Part shown: positions 11,401 through 24,100 of the stretch, one piece after another | How the letters are laid out: every line of letters starts with the position of its first letter | Numbering within the stretch: position 1 is the stretch's first letter | NCBI GenBank assembly: GCA_029582155.1 | Contig: CM055903.1 | Span: forward strand, 36,560,353-36,624,352 | Reading direction: 5' to 3' | Source: Panopea generosa | Taxonomy: Eukaryota > Mollusca > Bivalvia > Adapedonta > Hiatellidae | Length of the DNA stretch: 64,000 bases | Made by a program: the position numbers and the translations under genes | Notes under the pieces: generated by a model | What the model saw: only the letters and a program-made list of their open reading frames with translations | Database searches by the model: none | What the model was told of the DNA's origin: nothing

Positions 11401-13049
11401 GTACACACAAATATGTTATTCTCTAATTCGAAAAGGTGAAAATCTCACTCTCGTGCGTGACGAGATCTTTGCGTGACTTAAGCTCAGGGGAATCGCGTCA
11501 CACCATAACAAACCGCAGTGGTGTTTCTGACAGTAGTTAATTACAACAAAGTAACATAAAACAGCCATGAAAAGAAAGAAAACAATACAAGATATGAAAG
11601 AAAATAAAAAAATAAGTTTCTCATGATAATTGTTTTAATCATTTTTTATCGTTTTGTGCGTGTTTGTATACTTTGTTCGTATATTATTTGGGGTTGAAAC
11701 GTAACTAAAATACATTTTATTTTGTTTTTACATTTATTGTATTAACAAGAAATTTGATATATTTATTATAAATTTACTTCATATACTATATTTACAACAT
11801 TTACGTGTATCACATTGTAATGCATGACCACGAGGAGATATATTTGCTTTAATAATAGTATATTTGTTAAATAATACATAAAATCAGAAAATTTCAAATT
11901 ACAAAAAACTGTAACGTCTGCATCCCTGGTATATATTCTTCCAAGAAGATAAATAGAAAGTTACACATTCACCTGCTGTATACCGAGGAACTATATAAAA
12001 TGTAAAAAAATTGGTAATTTTGGAAAGATATACACGGAAATGGAACGTCCGTTTCCGTAACGTCCCCCCCCCTGCATATATATTCTTCTTATTTTTTAAT
12101 TAAAGAATCAATTTCGCTTTTTTTTCAATGTATTAAGTATTTTATGTTTGCAGAGTGCAACTAAGATATGAATAATTTATCAAAAAGAAAATGAACAAAA
12201 ATTTAGAGGTTGTGTTTAATGTAACTCTAATATGGGGGATGAATGGTACAAAAAGGGGACAGACGTTACAAAATTTCTTACCGTTGGCACTGATCTCCTA
12301 AATAACTGAAAATGTTTAAATCAAGTAATTGTCCATAATACTATGCAATATAACATACATCCTATCTTAAACCCTGGGGGTCATAAAACCTGTGGTGAAT
12401 TATGCAAATTGGGGTACAATATGCATGTTTTTTTCTCATTACCACATGGTGTGACTGTAGTGTTGGTGAATTATGAAAGCTCAGCAGGATGCCAGTAACT
12501 GGACAGTAGCATACATTTTGTGCAATATGCCTGTAGGCAAATATATTCCATATGACACTATCCATCAAAGGTTAAACCATCATATTTGTCCATTTTAATC
12601 CTTATAACTCCGTTTGATACTAGACTGCCACTGTCCGGCGGCATTTTAATTGAACTGAAATAAAATTCATATAACAATAAACTTAAGTCACTTATAAATA
12701 GTTGATGAGTAAAAAAATAAAATTAAAAATATATATTATGAAACATGTGCAGTTTAATTACACGGGAATGTTCGTTTCTGTGTTGAAACTAGGCTACTAC
12801 AACTGGTACAAAACAGCCTCAGAGACGGGGTTTTAAACTTCTAACTCGTCTTTATATATCTGTAATATATTATGTTCTTGAAACAAATTAATTAATTTCT
12901 TCTGCAAGAATAACTTTTCTAAATAATTTACACTTATATACCAGCAGCGACCGCGGTGAAACGAATTCCCCAGAGCTCAAAGTCTCGCGCGAAATCTCGC
13001 TGTCGCACGCGACGAGAATTCGGGATTTCGAAGAGGTCAGTAGTTTTCT

Positions 13050-13499
13050 GGCATAGTGCCACGATTGCAAAAGGAAGTGCTTCCGTGGGGTAGTCGCTTA
13101 ATGGTGGTTATAAATAATCCTCAATTCTTCTTCGCTAAAAATGCATTTTCCTTATTTTAATGCTCATTTTTTTATTTGTATTTTGTACATTTTGATAGCA
13201 TTGTCATGTTTGAATTGTGAATTTAGAAAAAAAATGATGCTTGGAAATTGGGGTATGAATTCATGATTTCGGAAATCTACTTTCACTTTGTCACCAGTGT
13301 ACACACTGAGCAGAAAAAAAATCTCTTATATGACACATGACCCCTACTTTTCTCATCATATTTTGACAGTGCAGAGGTTGACAAACAGTAAAATGTAGGT
13401 TTCACTTCTTTCATTTGGGACTCTCTATGAATGACAAGCCTTCAAACTTTTATTATTTACTATAGAATAAAGAACAAAAATCAATGGTGGGGTTACACC
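13050..13499. mobile_element. MITE M4, copy A (4-bp target duplication)
   Basis: Its termini are GGCATAGTGCCACsATTG and, reversed, GGTGTAACCCCACCATTG (about 13 of 18 match). TTCT is duplicated at 13046-13049 and 13500-13503. It is almost identical to copy B at 42425-42892, so the family moved recently. Short ORFs inside have no recognisable domain. The superfamily is unassigned; 4-bp duplications occur in Sola1, Academ and Ginger-type elements. Confidence 0.88.
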
Positions 13500-13644
13500 T
13501 TCTGCTAAATATATAAACCGGGTGGTTTTTGTCCTAGTTGCAAAATCGATTGGGTGGTATTTGTCCTAGTCGAAAATGGATGGGGTGATTTTTTTGTTCG
13601 CGGTGTTATTTGTAATAACGGTGTTCTTCTTCCCTATAAATCTC

Positions 13645-13701
13645 GAAATAGTACTGAATGAAACTTCATATTTTAGAAAGTATCAACAGCTTTTATAAAA
13701 C
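13645..13701. repeat. Left copy of a 57-bp direct repeat bracketing a short-unit array
   Basis: Contains GAAATAGTACTGaATGAAAC and TTTTATAAAAC. A close copy is at 15133-15191, at the far end of the array that begins at 14380. Confidence 0.75.
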
Positions 13702-13910
13702 AAAAACGGTGACAGTGTGTGTGAAAAATTGTAAAAAGGACCAACGTCTTCCAGAAATATCATGTGCTGCGTTTTCAAACGCCCACATGCAATCAATTTA
13801 CAGACTTTAGCAGACAATATATACATAACGTAGCAGAACTGCTCACAGTGCAAATATTCTAGCATTTGTGTATATGTGTTTTAATTGTTTATTGGCATAT
13901 TTGATAACCA

Positions 13911-14148
13911 GACGGGGTCCTCCACGGTCAAATGGTCTAAGGTCCATGAGGCGCTGTCGGCTAATGACCACTTACCGCCCAGCTCGGTCCAAAACATTTA
14001 CTGTGATAAAGTTTGCCAGTTACTTGCGGAAGGACGGTGGGTCTACTCACATTCATTCTGAGGTCTTCCTCTATCAATAAAACTGGACGTGCCATACATA
14101 ACCTGGCGTGTATTAGGAATGGCGTTAAACACCATTCACAACATAGAT
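13911..14148 (+). mobile_element. SINE family D copy
   Basis: Contains GGTCAAATGGTCTAAGG, CCCAGCTCGGTCC, GCCAGTTACTTGCGGAAGG, CTTCCTCTATCAATAAAACT and the end GGCGTTAAACACC. It is better preserved at its 3' end than the 5185 copy. The anticodon region is degraded. Confidence 0.8.
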
Positions 14149-14379
14149 TGATAAGACTGCTATAAGCTAGCCTGTGTACATAGCGCTCTACCCTCCACCA
14201 GATGCATGCTATCAGGTAAAGTCATTTACGTTGCTTTGAGTATAATACTTGATTACCCATAATTCCATGGATACATTTAACATGAACATCTTATATTATA
14301 TAGTACAAGACAGAAGTCGAATTTTACTCATTTTCTCGAACCAAACAAATTTTTACAGGCCTTCTATGAACGTGTATGA

Positions 14380-15150
14380 AATATTAGCCCACTGTATGAA
14401 ATAGTACTGTATGAAATAGTAGCCTACTGTACGAAATAAAAGCCTGCTTATGAAATAGTTACTGTATGAAATAGTACTGTATGAAATACTACTGTATAAA
14501 ATAGTAGCCAATTGTATGAAATATTAGCCTACTGTATGATATAGTACTGTATGAAATAGTACTGTATCAAATAGTAGCCTGCTGTATGAAATAGTAGCCC
14601 ACTGTATGGAATAGTACTGTATGAAATAGTAGCTTGCTATATGAAATAGTAGCCTACTGTACGAAATAGTACTGTATGAAACAGAAGCCTACTGTATGAA
14701 ATAGTAGCCTACTGTATGAAATAGTAACTAGCTGTATGAAATAGTAGCCTACTGTATGGAATAGTACTGTATGAAATAGTACTGTATGAAATAGTATTGA
14801 ATGAAATAGTAGCCTACTGTATGAAAAAGTACTGTATGAAATTGTAACCTACTGTATGTAATAGTACTGTATGAAATAGTACTGTAAGAATTTGTTTTGC
14901 ATGAAATAATACTGTTTGAAATAGTACTGTATGAAATAGTACTGTATGAAATAGTTTTGCATGAAATAATACTGTTTGAAATAGTACTGTATGAAATAGT
15001 TTTGCATGAAATAATACTGTATGAAATAGTACTGTATGAAATAGTACTGTATGAAATAGTTGTGCATGAAATAATACTGTTTGAAATAGTACTGTATGAA
15101 ATAGTAGCCTACTGTATTTAATAATACTGTAAGAAATAGTACTGTACGAA
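14380..15150. repeat. 15-bp/composite array of TACTGTATGAAATAG
   Basis: Units of TACTGTATGAAATAG alternate irregularly with longer units carrying GTAGCC. The right part (14880-15110) is a regular mix of TGTATGAAATAGT and TTGCATGAAATAA types. Open frames on both strands are by-products. Confidence 0.92.
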
Positions 15151-15199
15151 ACTTCATGGTTTAGAAAGTATTGACAGCGTTTTTATAAAACTAGTGAAG

Positions 15200-16085
15200 T
15201 CAGGCCAGATTTGTAAATATGAGTAAAAAATCATAAAAACACAAATGGATATTTCCTAGGTTATAAGTTCTAACGTACCGGCGAAAATAGAAGAGAACAA
15301 CTCATAAGTTAAACGATTTGTCATGTATGACCGTGAAAATGAGAAAAATATTATGGAAACCATCCATTTACAAGAATTATGTCCCTTACCGAAATATAAA
15401 CAAAATTAAGGTCCTGCAGTTTCGTATCATATTTGCATCAAGTAGACAAGGGCTTTTATAAGTCTTTGATGTGGATAGATAAGTTTTAGCATTTTTTTAA
15501 TGAAAATTGCAGTTAACTTTACATTACCTTAACATTTATACTACGATTAGATAAAGTAACATTAAAAGAGAGCACCCAAAATAATAGTAAAAATTGAATT
15601 TAGCATAAATTAACTTCACGTTTTAGAACATCCATTTCAACAACCCAGGTATAAATAGCATAGCAAATCTACATTTATAGGAAGTTCGATGTGTAGCGAA
15701 ATGAAAACACCGCAATTTTATGTATGTAAACACACGATTTCTTTTATCCGAACTCTTTTGAAAAGACCCAACATAATAAAGTCGCTGCTATAATATCTAA
15801 ATATAGCAAACATACCGACACCTATATACCGGGTAGTACACATTACTACAGCTTATAACGTGACCAGTGTAATTTACTTTATAGTTATAATTATACACCT
15901 GTTTATAACGGATACTTGTGAATTGCTAAAATGTACTTCACTTGAAGAATGTGAAAAGGTAAATCAATCATACATTCTTTGTTTATCTCAGTACTCAAGA
16001 CTATGATTTGGGTGATATAATTTTATTCTATTCTCTTCTATTCTATTTAACATTGAGTGTAACTTTCCTTTAGTCATATTATGAC
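15200..16085. other. AT-rich stretch without a recognised feature
   Basis: No coding pattern or repeat was recognised. Confidence 0.4.
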
Positions 16086-16097
16086 AGAATGAAGTCT

Positions 16098-16240
16098 ATG
16101 CTATGCTATGCTATGCTATGCTATGCTATGCTATGCTATGCTATGCTATGTTATGCTATGCTATGTTATGCTATGCTATGCTATGCTATGCTATGCTATG
16201 CTATACTATGTTATGCTATTCTCACTATGCTATGCTACGA
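16098..16240. repeat. (CTATG)n pentanucleotide array
   Basis: About 28 units of CTATG, mostly perfect, with a few TTATG and CTATA units. A 5-bp unit lacking stops reads through in several frames, giving false ORFs. Confidence 0.97.
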
Positions 16241-16896
16241 TATACTTTGCAATTTAACATCGAGTGTGTTACAATGGTCATATCACGGCGGTATCCTCTT
16301 GAGACATGTATAGACAGACTATACTATATTGAGACGCACAGACGGACGATCACTACTAACAGCAATCATGGCATCTATATATTTGTAAGCACATCGGTAA
16401 ACATTCTCCCAAAACTTACATGCACATCGCATAATATCATACGGTGTATAACAAGCTGTCCTGGATAACAACATTTACAGATTTTTTGAAACTGTAATAT
16501 TATCATTTTGTTTTATGCCATTGCTACATTTCACTCATTCGTCAAAAAATGGCATACTCACTTTTGGTGCGACGCTTCATAATGTCAGTTTAAACACACA
16601 CATCGTTGTAACAAACAATTGCAATGATCTTTTAAATAGGTGGCAGTATTTAAAAAATTATCACCCGTATACAGTCTCTGGGACCACCAGTTAACACCGT
16701 AACACATATCGTTTTTATTCTTCTTTTCACTTTTTAGGTCAGTTTAATCAAAGCATATGCGTTTCGTTACTTTAAAATTGTCATAATGTTACAAATATTG
16801 GAAATTAACACTTTTATTCTTAGAATATATTAAACTTTATGCCACATAAATTGTGAAACTGTATGTTAAAGTATATTCTTAAACATGTGTATCGTG

Positions 16897-16900
<4 letters not shown>
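16241..16900. other. Unassigned stretch downstream of the HtrL-like gene
   Basis: No gene, RNA or repeat was recognised between the pentanucleotide array and the (GA)n tract. Confidence 0.35.
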
Positions 16901-16945
<45 letters not shown>

Positions 16946-16946
16946 A

Positions 16947-16989
<43 letters not shown>

Positions 16990-17015
16990 CAGAGAGAGAC
17001 GAGACAGAGACAGAA
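16901..17015. repeat. (GA)n microsatellite
   Basis: About 115 bp of GA dinucleotide with occasional GACA interruptions, lying past the 3' end of the HtrL-like gene. Confidence 0.95.
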
Positions 17016-17150
17016 AGAGTTTAATTACTGAAATGCCATACTAGTTATCATCATCCAAATCTATCATTTTAACATCAAATGTATAAAATATATTTATAAG
17101 CAACGCATCCCAAGATAAGGAAAACATGAAAAAAGAACGGATGTGGGGAT

Positions 17151-17156
17151 TTTATT
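17151..17156 (-). promoter_or_regulatory. Candidate poly(A) signal
   Basis: AATAAA on the minus strand, about 190 bp past the stop codon of the HtrL-like gene. Another AATAAA overlaps the stop codon itself but would leave almost no 3' UTR. This is motif-only evidence. Confidence 0.35.
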
Positions 17157-17341
17157 ACAATGTGTCATTGTTTTGTTTGAAGGCTTAGTTATTTTGCATA
17201 AGAACCATTTTGAAGCTGCAGCCGTAATATCTGCAGTCTTTTTTAGTTTTAATAACTTGCATCACGTTCGCCATTTTGTATAACAATCAGCTTGGCATTG
17301 TCTAAATACGGGACGGCTTAGTTTAAAAAAACGAAAGCCGT

Positions 17342-18262
17342 TTATTTTGCACCATGGCCGGCGATCATGCTCTCGCCAAGGTAAAACCAACTGACTCCTC
17401 CCGGTGACTTGTACGTTTGTAGCTGTATCTTTGGTTTAATTACTTGCCGCCCCTCATCGGAAAACATGGCAAACGTGACTTGTTGATCTGTATTCATCAA
17501 GTTCTGTGACAGGAAGTAGTTCACTGCCCTTTTAAACTGTCGCTCATACTGTACTATTAGCTCTCTGCATCCTAAAAATAGCCCACCACCTACCCATACA
17601 ATGTTCTTCTTGAAAATATCGTCTGGTTTCGATGACATTGGGCGTCTCCACACCAAGTTCATTGCAAGTCGAGAATCATCCATAGCACGTGGTGTTGTTA
17701 AACGGAAGTGCTTGAATGCATCCACCTTATCACGAAAATAGCCGACATCAAGCCAAGATATGTATTTAGTTTTAAAGAAGTTTGCTTTTGCCGCTCTAGC
17801 CGTAACATCATATTTCGCATGTTGTGCGCATGCGTATGCTGGTACAACGGTATTTGGGTAGTGCTTAGGATACCGGGCTGTAGAATATATTTCTGCAATT
17901 CTTTTTTCGTTTTGAAAGGCCCAAGACGAGGTTCTCTCGATCATAATTATCTTGGTTTTATTCAAAATTTCGCTTCTTAACAATTGCATTAAATCCCAGA
18001 ATTGTAAAGAGTCGGTATAAACAACAAGGGGGTTGTCCAGATATTGAAACACGTTTGCCCATTTTAGGTAGGTGGCCGTCGCGAAGTAGGTGTTGCCATA
18101 TCCCTTTTTGAATCTGCCCAAGTCAAAGTAAGCCGATACAATAGTTATCTCTTCTGAAAGATGTTCTTCTGAGCAGTCCACCAGATGTTCATTTGGGTTT
18201 CTATCAATTTGTATAGATCCAGGTTGACCGTGAAGGATAGGATGGTCATCGTTGTTAAAACT
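17342..18262 (-). CDS. Terminal exon of a HtrL/YibB-domain protein
   Basis: This exon encodes 306 residues and a TAA stop. It carries a whole HtrL/YibB-type domain, a family named from a bacterial protein of unknown function whose E. coli gene lies near LPS-core genes. With exon 1 added, the domain covers about residues 123-385. Visible landmarks are ITIVSAYFDLGRF at its start (residue 123), WLDVGYFRD (254-262), VGGGLFLG (308-315) and TDQQ (342-345). There is an N-glycosylation sequon NKT near residue 185. The exon start is set by a TTTCAG acceptor whose last base is at 18263; the first full codon is AGT, so phase is 0. There is no in-frame ATG upstream of the domain within the exon, so an earlier exon is required. 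Domain identity is by pattern recognition. Enzymatic activity (a glycosyltransferase-like role) is inference only. Confidence 0.9.
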   Translation of the reverse strand, partial: SFNNDDHPILHGQPGSIQIDRNPNEHLVDCSEEHLSEEITIVSAYFDLGRFKKGYGNTYFATATYLKWANVFQYLDNPLVVYTDSLQFWDLMQLLRSEILNKTKIIMIERTSSWAFQNEKRIAEIYSTARYPKHYPNTVVPAYACAQHAKYDVTARAAKANFFKTKYISWLDVGYFRDKVDAFKHFRLTTPRAMDDSRLAMNLVWRRPMSSKPDDIFKKNIVWVGGGLFLGCRELIVQYERQFKRAVNYFLSQNLMNTDQQVTFAMFSDEGRQVIKPKIQLQTYKSPGGVSWFYLGESMIAGHGAK

Positions 18263-18570
18263 CTGAAAGATTTATTGATATAGTAAGAAGGCTATACATG
18301 ATTATGACAAGGGCATGAAGTATCCTTACCAACTGAATTAATATAGATTTTTTTGAAAAAAAAAATTGTTAATAATAGGTAATAAAGCATTTAATAAAAT
18401 CGAAAACCAGCTGCTGATTTTACCTCATATGTGAAGGTAAAGGTCATTGCAAAGGTTAGTGCAAAGGTCATTGCATGCAAATTGAAAAATAAAGTAAACA
18501 TAGCTTATAATTTTATTTCTGATATTCCTATTGATAAATGACTTTCACTACTCGGTTAAGTTATACTTTA

Positions 18571-18962
18571 TTGTATATTAACCCGAATAAGCTATGGTAC
18601 AACTTGTTAGTTGGCTGACCATTTATAAACGACCACCATGCTTTTCTTTAATTGTATTATAACCCGAATAAGTTATGGTACAACTTGTTAGTTGACTGAC
18701 CATTTATAAACGACCACCACGATTTTCTGTTTAATTGTATTATAACCTGAATGAGCTATGGTACAAATTGTTAGTTAGCTGACCATTTATAAATGGCCAC
18801 CACGCTTTTCTCTTTAATTGTATTATAACCTAAATAAGCAATGGTACAAATTGTTAGTTGGCTGACCATTAAAAAACGACCACCATGTATTTCTCTTAAA
18901 TTGTATTATAACCTGAAGAAGCTACGGCACAACTTGTTAGTTGACTGACCATCTATAAACGA
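18571..18962. repeat. 82-bp tandem array in the intron
   Basis: Five units of 81-83 bp containing TTGTATTATAACCyGAATAA, GGTACAAcTTGTTAGTTGrC and AAACGACCACCA. It lies 300 bp from the terminal exon. Confidence 0.9.
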
Positions 18963-20502
18963 CGTCTACATTCTACTTCTCGCTAGCTTATATATTTAAA
19001 TAGACATGCTGCAATGTTGGTATCAGTTATGCTCATATTCACATACTAACTTAAATTTTGAAACTATGATCACATAACCACAGTATAAAAATAAATCTCG
19101 ATGTGTTACCACTAGTATCTGAATCTCCAAGTGTTACCACTAGTACATAAATACCCAAGTGTTACCATGGTACATGAATACCCAAGTGCTACTAATGGTA
19201 TATGAATACTATGTGTTTCCACTGGTATCTGAATCTTCAAGTGTTACCACTAGTATATGAATCTCCAAGCGTTACCACTAGTATCTGAATCTCCAAGTGT
19301 TACCACTAGTATCTGAATCTCCAAGTGTTTCCACTGGTATCTGAATCTCAAAGTGTTACCACTAGTATCTGAATCTCCAAGTGTTACCACTCACTAGTAC
19401 ATGAATACCCAAGTGTTTCCATGGTACATGAATGCCCATGTGTTACTAATGGTATATGAATACCTATGTGTTTCCACTGGTATCTGAATTTTCAAGTGCT
19501 ACCACTAGTATATGAATCTCCAAGTGTTACCACTAGTATCTGAATCTCTAAGTGTTTCAACTAGTGTCTGAATCTCAAAGTGTTACCATTAGTATATGAG
19601 TAACCAAATGTTACCACTAGTATCTGAATACCCAAGTGTTACCACTAGTATATGAATACCCAAGTTATACCACTAGTATCTGAATCTCCAAGTGTTATCA
19701 CTAGTATATGAATACCCAAGTGTTTCCACTAGTATCTGAATCTCCAGATGTTACCACTAGTATCTGAATACCCAAGTCTTACCACTAGTATATAAATACC
19801 CAAGTGATACCACTAGTATATGAGTACCCAAGTGTAACAACTAGTATCTGAATCTCCACGTATTGCCACTAGTGTATGAATACCCAAGTGTTACCACTAG
19901 TATCTAAATCTCCAAGTGTTACCACTAGTATCTGAATCTCAAAGTGTTACCACTAGTATCTGAATTTCCACGTATTGCCACTAGTGTATGAATACCCAAG
20001 TGTTACCACTAGTATCTAAATCTCCAAGTGTTACCACTAGTATCTGAATCTCAAAGTGTTACCACTAGTATCTGAATCTCCAAGTGTTATCACTAGTATC
20101 TGCATCTCGAAGTTTTACCACTAGTATCTGAATCCCCAAGTGTTACCAGTAGTATCTGAATCTCCAAATGTTATCACAAGTATCTGAATTTCCAAGTGTT
20201 ACCACTAGTATATAAATCTTCAAATATTACCCCTAGTATCTGGATCTCCAAGTGTTACAACTTGTATTAGAATATCCAAGTGTTACCACAAGTATCTGAA
20301 TCTCTGAGTGTTACCACTAGTATCTGAAACTCCAAGTGTTCCCACTGGTATCTGAATCTCCAAGTGTTACCACTAGTATCTGAATCACCAAGTGCTACCA
20401 CTAGTACATGAATACCCAAGTGTTACCACTAGTATATGAATACCCATGTGTTACCACTAGTATATGAATCTCCAAGTGTTACCACCAGTATATGAATCTT
20501 CA

Positions 20503-20615
20503 TACCTTTGAAGTTCTCAGCATCCTCCAAAGAATTGTGGAGTCATGCTACATGCACAAGTAGTTTTGAAATAGGTGTAATCGTTACAATACAATTTGAT
20601 ATTTTCTTAAAATCT
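20503..20615. repeat. Array-flank repeat, copy 1
   Basis: Contains TTTGAAGTTCTCAGCAT, GGAGTCATGCTACATG and ACAATTTGATATTTTCTT. The same segment recurs at 28098-28222 and 28609-28735. Confidence 0.85.
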
Positions 20616-20790
20616 GAATCTCCAAGTGTTACCACTAGTATCTGAATCTGCAAGTGTTACCACTAGTATCTAAATCTCCAAGTGTTACCTCTATTATCTG
20701 AATCTACAAGTGGTACCACTAGTATTTGAATCTCCAAGTGATATTACTATTATATGAATATCCAAGTGTTACCACTAGTATCTGAATCTC

Positions 20791-21109
20791 CAGGGGCGTA
20801 GCTTCGCTGAAAACGATGTTTAGACACAGGTCCGGGGGCATGCTCCTCCGAAAAAAAATGTAGGTGAGCTTTGACATAAATTTAATATTATTTTAGAGGC
20901 CTTGCTGTCCTTATTATTTACTTTGAATTCACTGTTTTATAACCAAATAAATGTAATGTTTTAAGGTTTGTTCATTTCAAAAAAGGGATAAATGAAGAAG
21001 CATAGGGGTCAAATTTTATTGCATTTTTTCGCATATTTATTATTTTCGATTTTCTGACAAAAAAAGTGTAGACACGTGTCTACAGAGCCTATAGGAAGCT
21101 ACGCTACTG
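20791..21109. mobile_element. hAT-like MITE inserted in the satellite
   Basis: A 319-bp segment starting CAGGGGCGTAGCTTC and ending GAAGCTACGCTACTG, imperfect inverted termini with the CAG...CTG ends common in hAT elements. Inner inverted pairs TTTAGACAC and GTGTCTAC are also seen. ATCTC is repeated at both junctions, but the satellite context makes the duplication length (5 or 8 bp) uncertain. Confidence 0.65.
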
Positions 21110-24100
21110 ATCTCCAGGTGTTACCACTAGTATCTGAATCTCCAAGTGTTACCACTAGTATCTGAATTTCCAAGTGTTACCACTAGTATCTGAATCTCCG
21201 AATGTTACCACTAGTATCTGAATCTCCAAGTGTTATCACAAGTAACTGAACATCCGAGTGTTACCACTAGTATCTGAATATCCGAGTGTTACCACTAGTG
21301 TCTGAATCTTCAAGTGTTACCATTAGTATCTGAACTTCCAAGTGTTACCACTAGTATATGAATATCCAAGTATTACCACTAGTATCTGAATCTCCAAGTG
21401 TTACCACTAGTATATGAGTACCAAAGTTTTACAACCAGTATATGAATACCTAAGTGTTTTCACTAGTATATGAATACCAAAGTGTTACCACTAGTATATG
21501 AATACCAAAGTGTTACCACCAGTATATGAATACTAAAGTGTTACCACTAGTATATGAATACCAAAGTGTTACTACCAGTATATGAATACCAAAGTGTTAC
21601 CACTAGTAAATGAATACCTAAGTGTTACCACTAGTATATGATTAACAAGGTGTTACCACTAGTATATGAATACCCAAGTCTTACCACTAATATCTGAATC
21701 ACCAAGTGTTACCATTAGTATCTGTAACCCGAAGTTTTACCATCAGTATCCGAATACCCAAGTGTTATCACAAGTATCTGAATCTCCAAGTGTTATCACT
21801 AGTATATGAATCTCCAAGCGTTACCACAAGTATCTGAATCTCCAAGCGTTACCACTAGTATCTGAATCTCCAAGTGTTACCACTAGTATCTGAATGTCCA
21901 AGTGTTACTATTAGTATCTGAATCTCCAAGTGTTACTTTTAGTATCTGAATCTTTAAGTATTTACCACTAATATAACAATACCCAAGTCTTACCACTAAT
22001 ATCTGAATCACCAAGTGTTACAACCAGTATCTGAATATCCAAGTGTTATCACAAGTATCTGAATCTCCAAGTGTAACCATTAGTATCTGAATCTCCAAGT
22101 GTTATCACTAGTATCTGAATCTCCAAATGTTACCACTAGTATCTGAATGTCCAAGTGTGACCACTAGTATATGAATCTCCAAATGTTACCCCTAGTATCT
22201 GAATCCCCAAGTGTTATCACTAGTATCTGAATCTCCAAGTTAAACACTTGTATCTGTAACACCAAGTGTTACCATCAGTATCCGAATCCCCAAGTGTTAT
22301 CACAAGTATCTGAATCTCCAAGTGTTACCACTAGTATCTGAATGTCCAAGTGTTACCACTAATATCTGAATCACCAAGAGTTAACATTAGTATCTGAATC
22401 TCCAAGTGTTATCACTAGTATCCAAATCTCCAAGTGTTACCACTAGTATCTGAATGTCCAAGTGTGACCACTAGTATATGAATCTCCAAATGTTACCCCT
22501 AGTATCTGAATCCCCAAGTGTTATCACTAGTATCTGAATCACCAATTACTACCACAAGTATCTGAATGTCCAAATGTGATCACTAGTATATGAATCTCCA
22601 AATGTTACCCCTAGTATCTGAATCTCCAAGTCTTACCACTAGTATATGAATACTCAAGTTATACCAGTTGTATCTGAATCTCCAAGTCTTACCACTAGTA
22701 TCTGAATTTCCAAATGTTCCCACTGTTATCTGAATCTCCAAGTGTTATCACAAGTATAATGAATCTCCAAGTATTACCACTAGTATCTGAACCTCCAAGT
22801 GATATCACAAGTATATGAATCTCCAAGTGTTACCACTAGTATCTGAATCTCCAAGCGTTACCACTAGTATCTGAATCTCCAAGTGTTACCACTAGTATCT
22901 GAATCTCCAAGTGATATCACAAGTATATGAATCTCCAAGTGTTACCACTAGTATCTGAATCTCCAAGCGTTACCACTAGTATCTGAATCTCCAAGTGTTA
23001 CCACTAGTATCTGAATGCCCAAGTGTTATCATTAATATCTGAATCTCCAAGTTTTACCACTAGTATATTAATACCCAAGTCTTACCACTAATATCTGAAT
23101 CACCAAGTCTTACCACTGGTATCTGTATACCAAAGTGTTACTACCAGTATCTGATTCTCCAAGTGCTATCACTAGTATCAGAATCTCCAAGTGTCACCAC
23201 TATCATCTGAATCTCCAAGTGTTATCACAAGTACATGAATCTCCAAATGTTACCACTAGTATCTGAATCTCCAAGTGTTACCACTAGTATCTGAATCTCC
23301 AAGGGTAACCATTTGTATCTTAATTTCAAAGTGTTACCACTAGTATCTGAATCTCAAAGTGTTATCACTAGTATCTGAATATCCAAGTGTAACAACTAGT
23401 ATATAAATATCCAAGTGTTATAACTAGTTTCTGAATGTCCAAGTGTAACCACTAGTATCTGAATCTCCAAGTGTTACCACTAGTATCTGAGTGTCCAAGG
23501 GTTACCACTAGTATCTTAATTTCCAAGTGTTACCACTAGTATCTGAATCTCCAAGTGTTATCACTAGTATCTGAATCTCCATCTGTTACCACTAGTATCT
23601 GAATGTCCAAGGGTTACCACTAGTATATGAATCTCCAAATTTTACCACTAGTATCTGAATCTCCAAGTGTTACCTCTAGTATATGAATACCCAAGTTATA
23701 CCAGTAGTATCTGGGTCTCCAAATGTTACCACTAGTATCTGAATCTCTTAGTACTACCAGTAATATCTGAATCTCCAAGTGTTCCAACTGCTGTCTGAAT
23801 CTCCAAGTGTTACAACTAGTATCTGAATCTCCAAGTGTTATTACTAGTATCGGAATGTCTAAGTGTAACCATTAGTATCTAAATCTCCAAGTGTTACTAT
23901 TAGTATCTGAATCTTTAAGTATTTACCACTAATATAACAAAACCCAAGTCTTACCACTAATATCTGAATCACCAAGTGTTACCATCAGTATCTGAATCTC
24001 CAAGTGTTATCACAAGTATCTGAATCTCCAAGTGTTACCATTAGTATCTGAATCTCCAAGTGTTATCACTAGTATTCGAATCTCAAAGTGTTTCCACTAG

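Larger units (their letters stand above)
10782..13634. mobile_element. Putative 2.9 kb inverted-repeat element with nested insertions
   Basis: The two ends carry clustered GGACAAAAAACACC-like motifs in opposite orientation (10782-10950 and 13510-13634). Inside them, 11433-11530 and 12945-13040 are inverted relatives, sharing CGAGATyTT and GAGCTC.GGGGAAT-like blocks. A SINE sits in the left arm and a 450-bp MITE in the right. I see no transposase ORF in the core. The outer boundaries and the single-element reading are inference. Confidence 0.45.

Noticed and set aside
16089-16468. MLCYA-repeat ORFs
   Set aside because: Translations of the CTATG pentanucleotide.
18475-18482. ATGCAAAT octamer beside AGGTCA repeats in the intron
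   Set aside because: A single short motif in AT-rich intron sequence; expected by chance.
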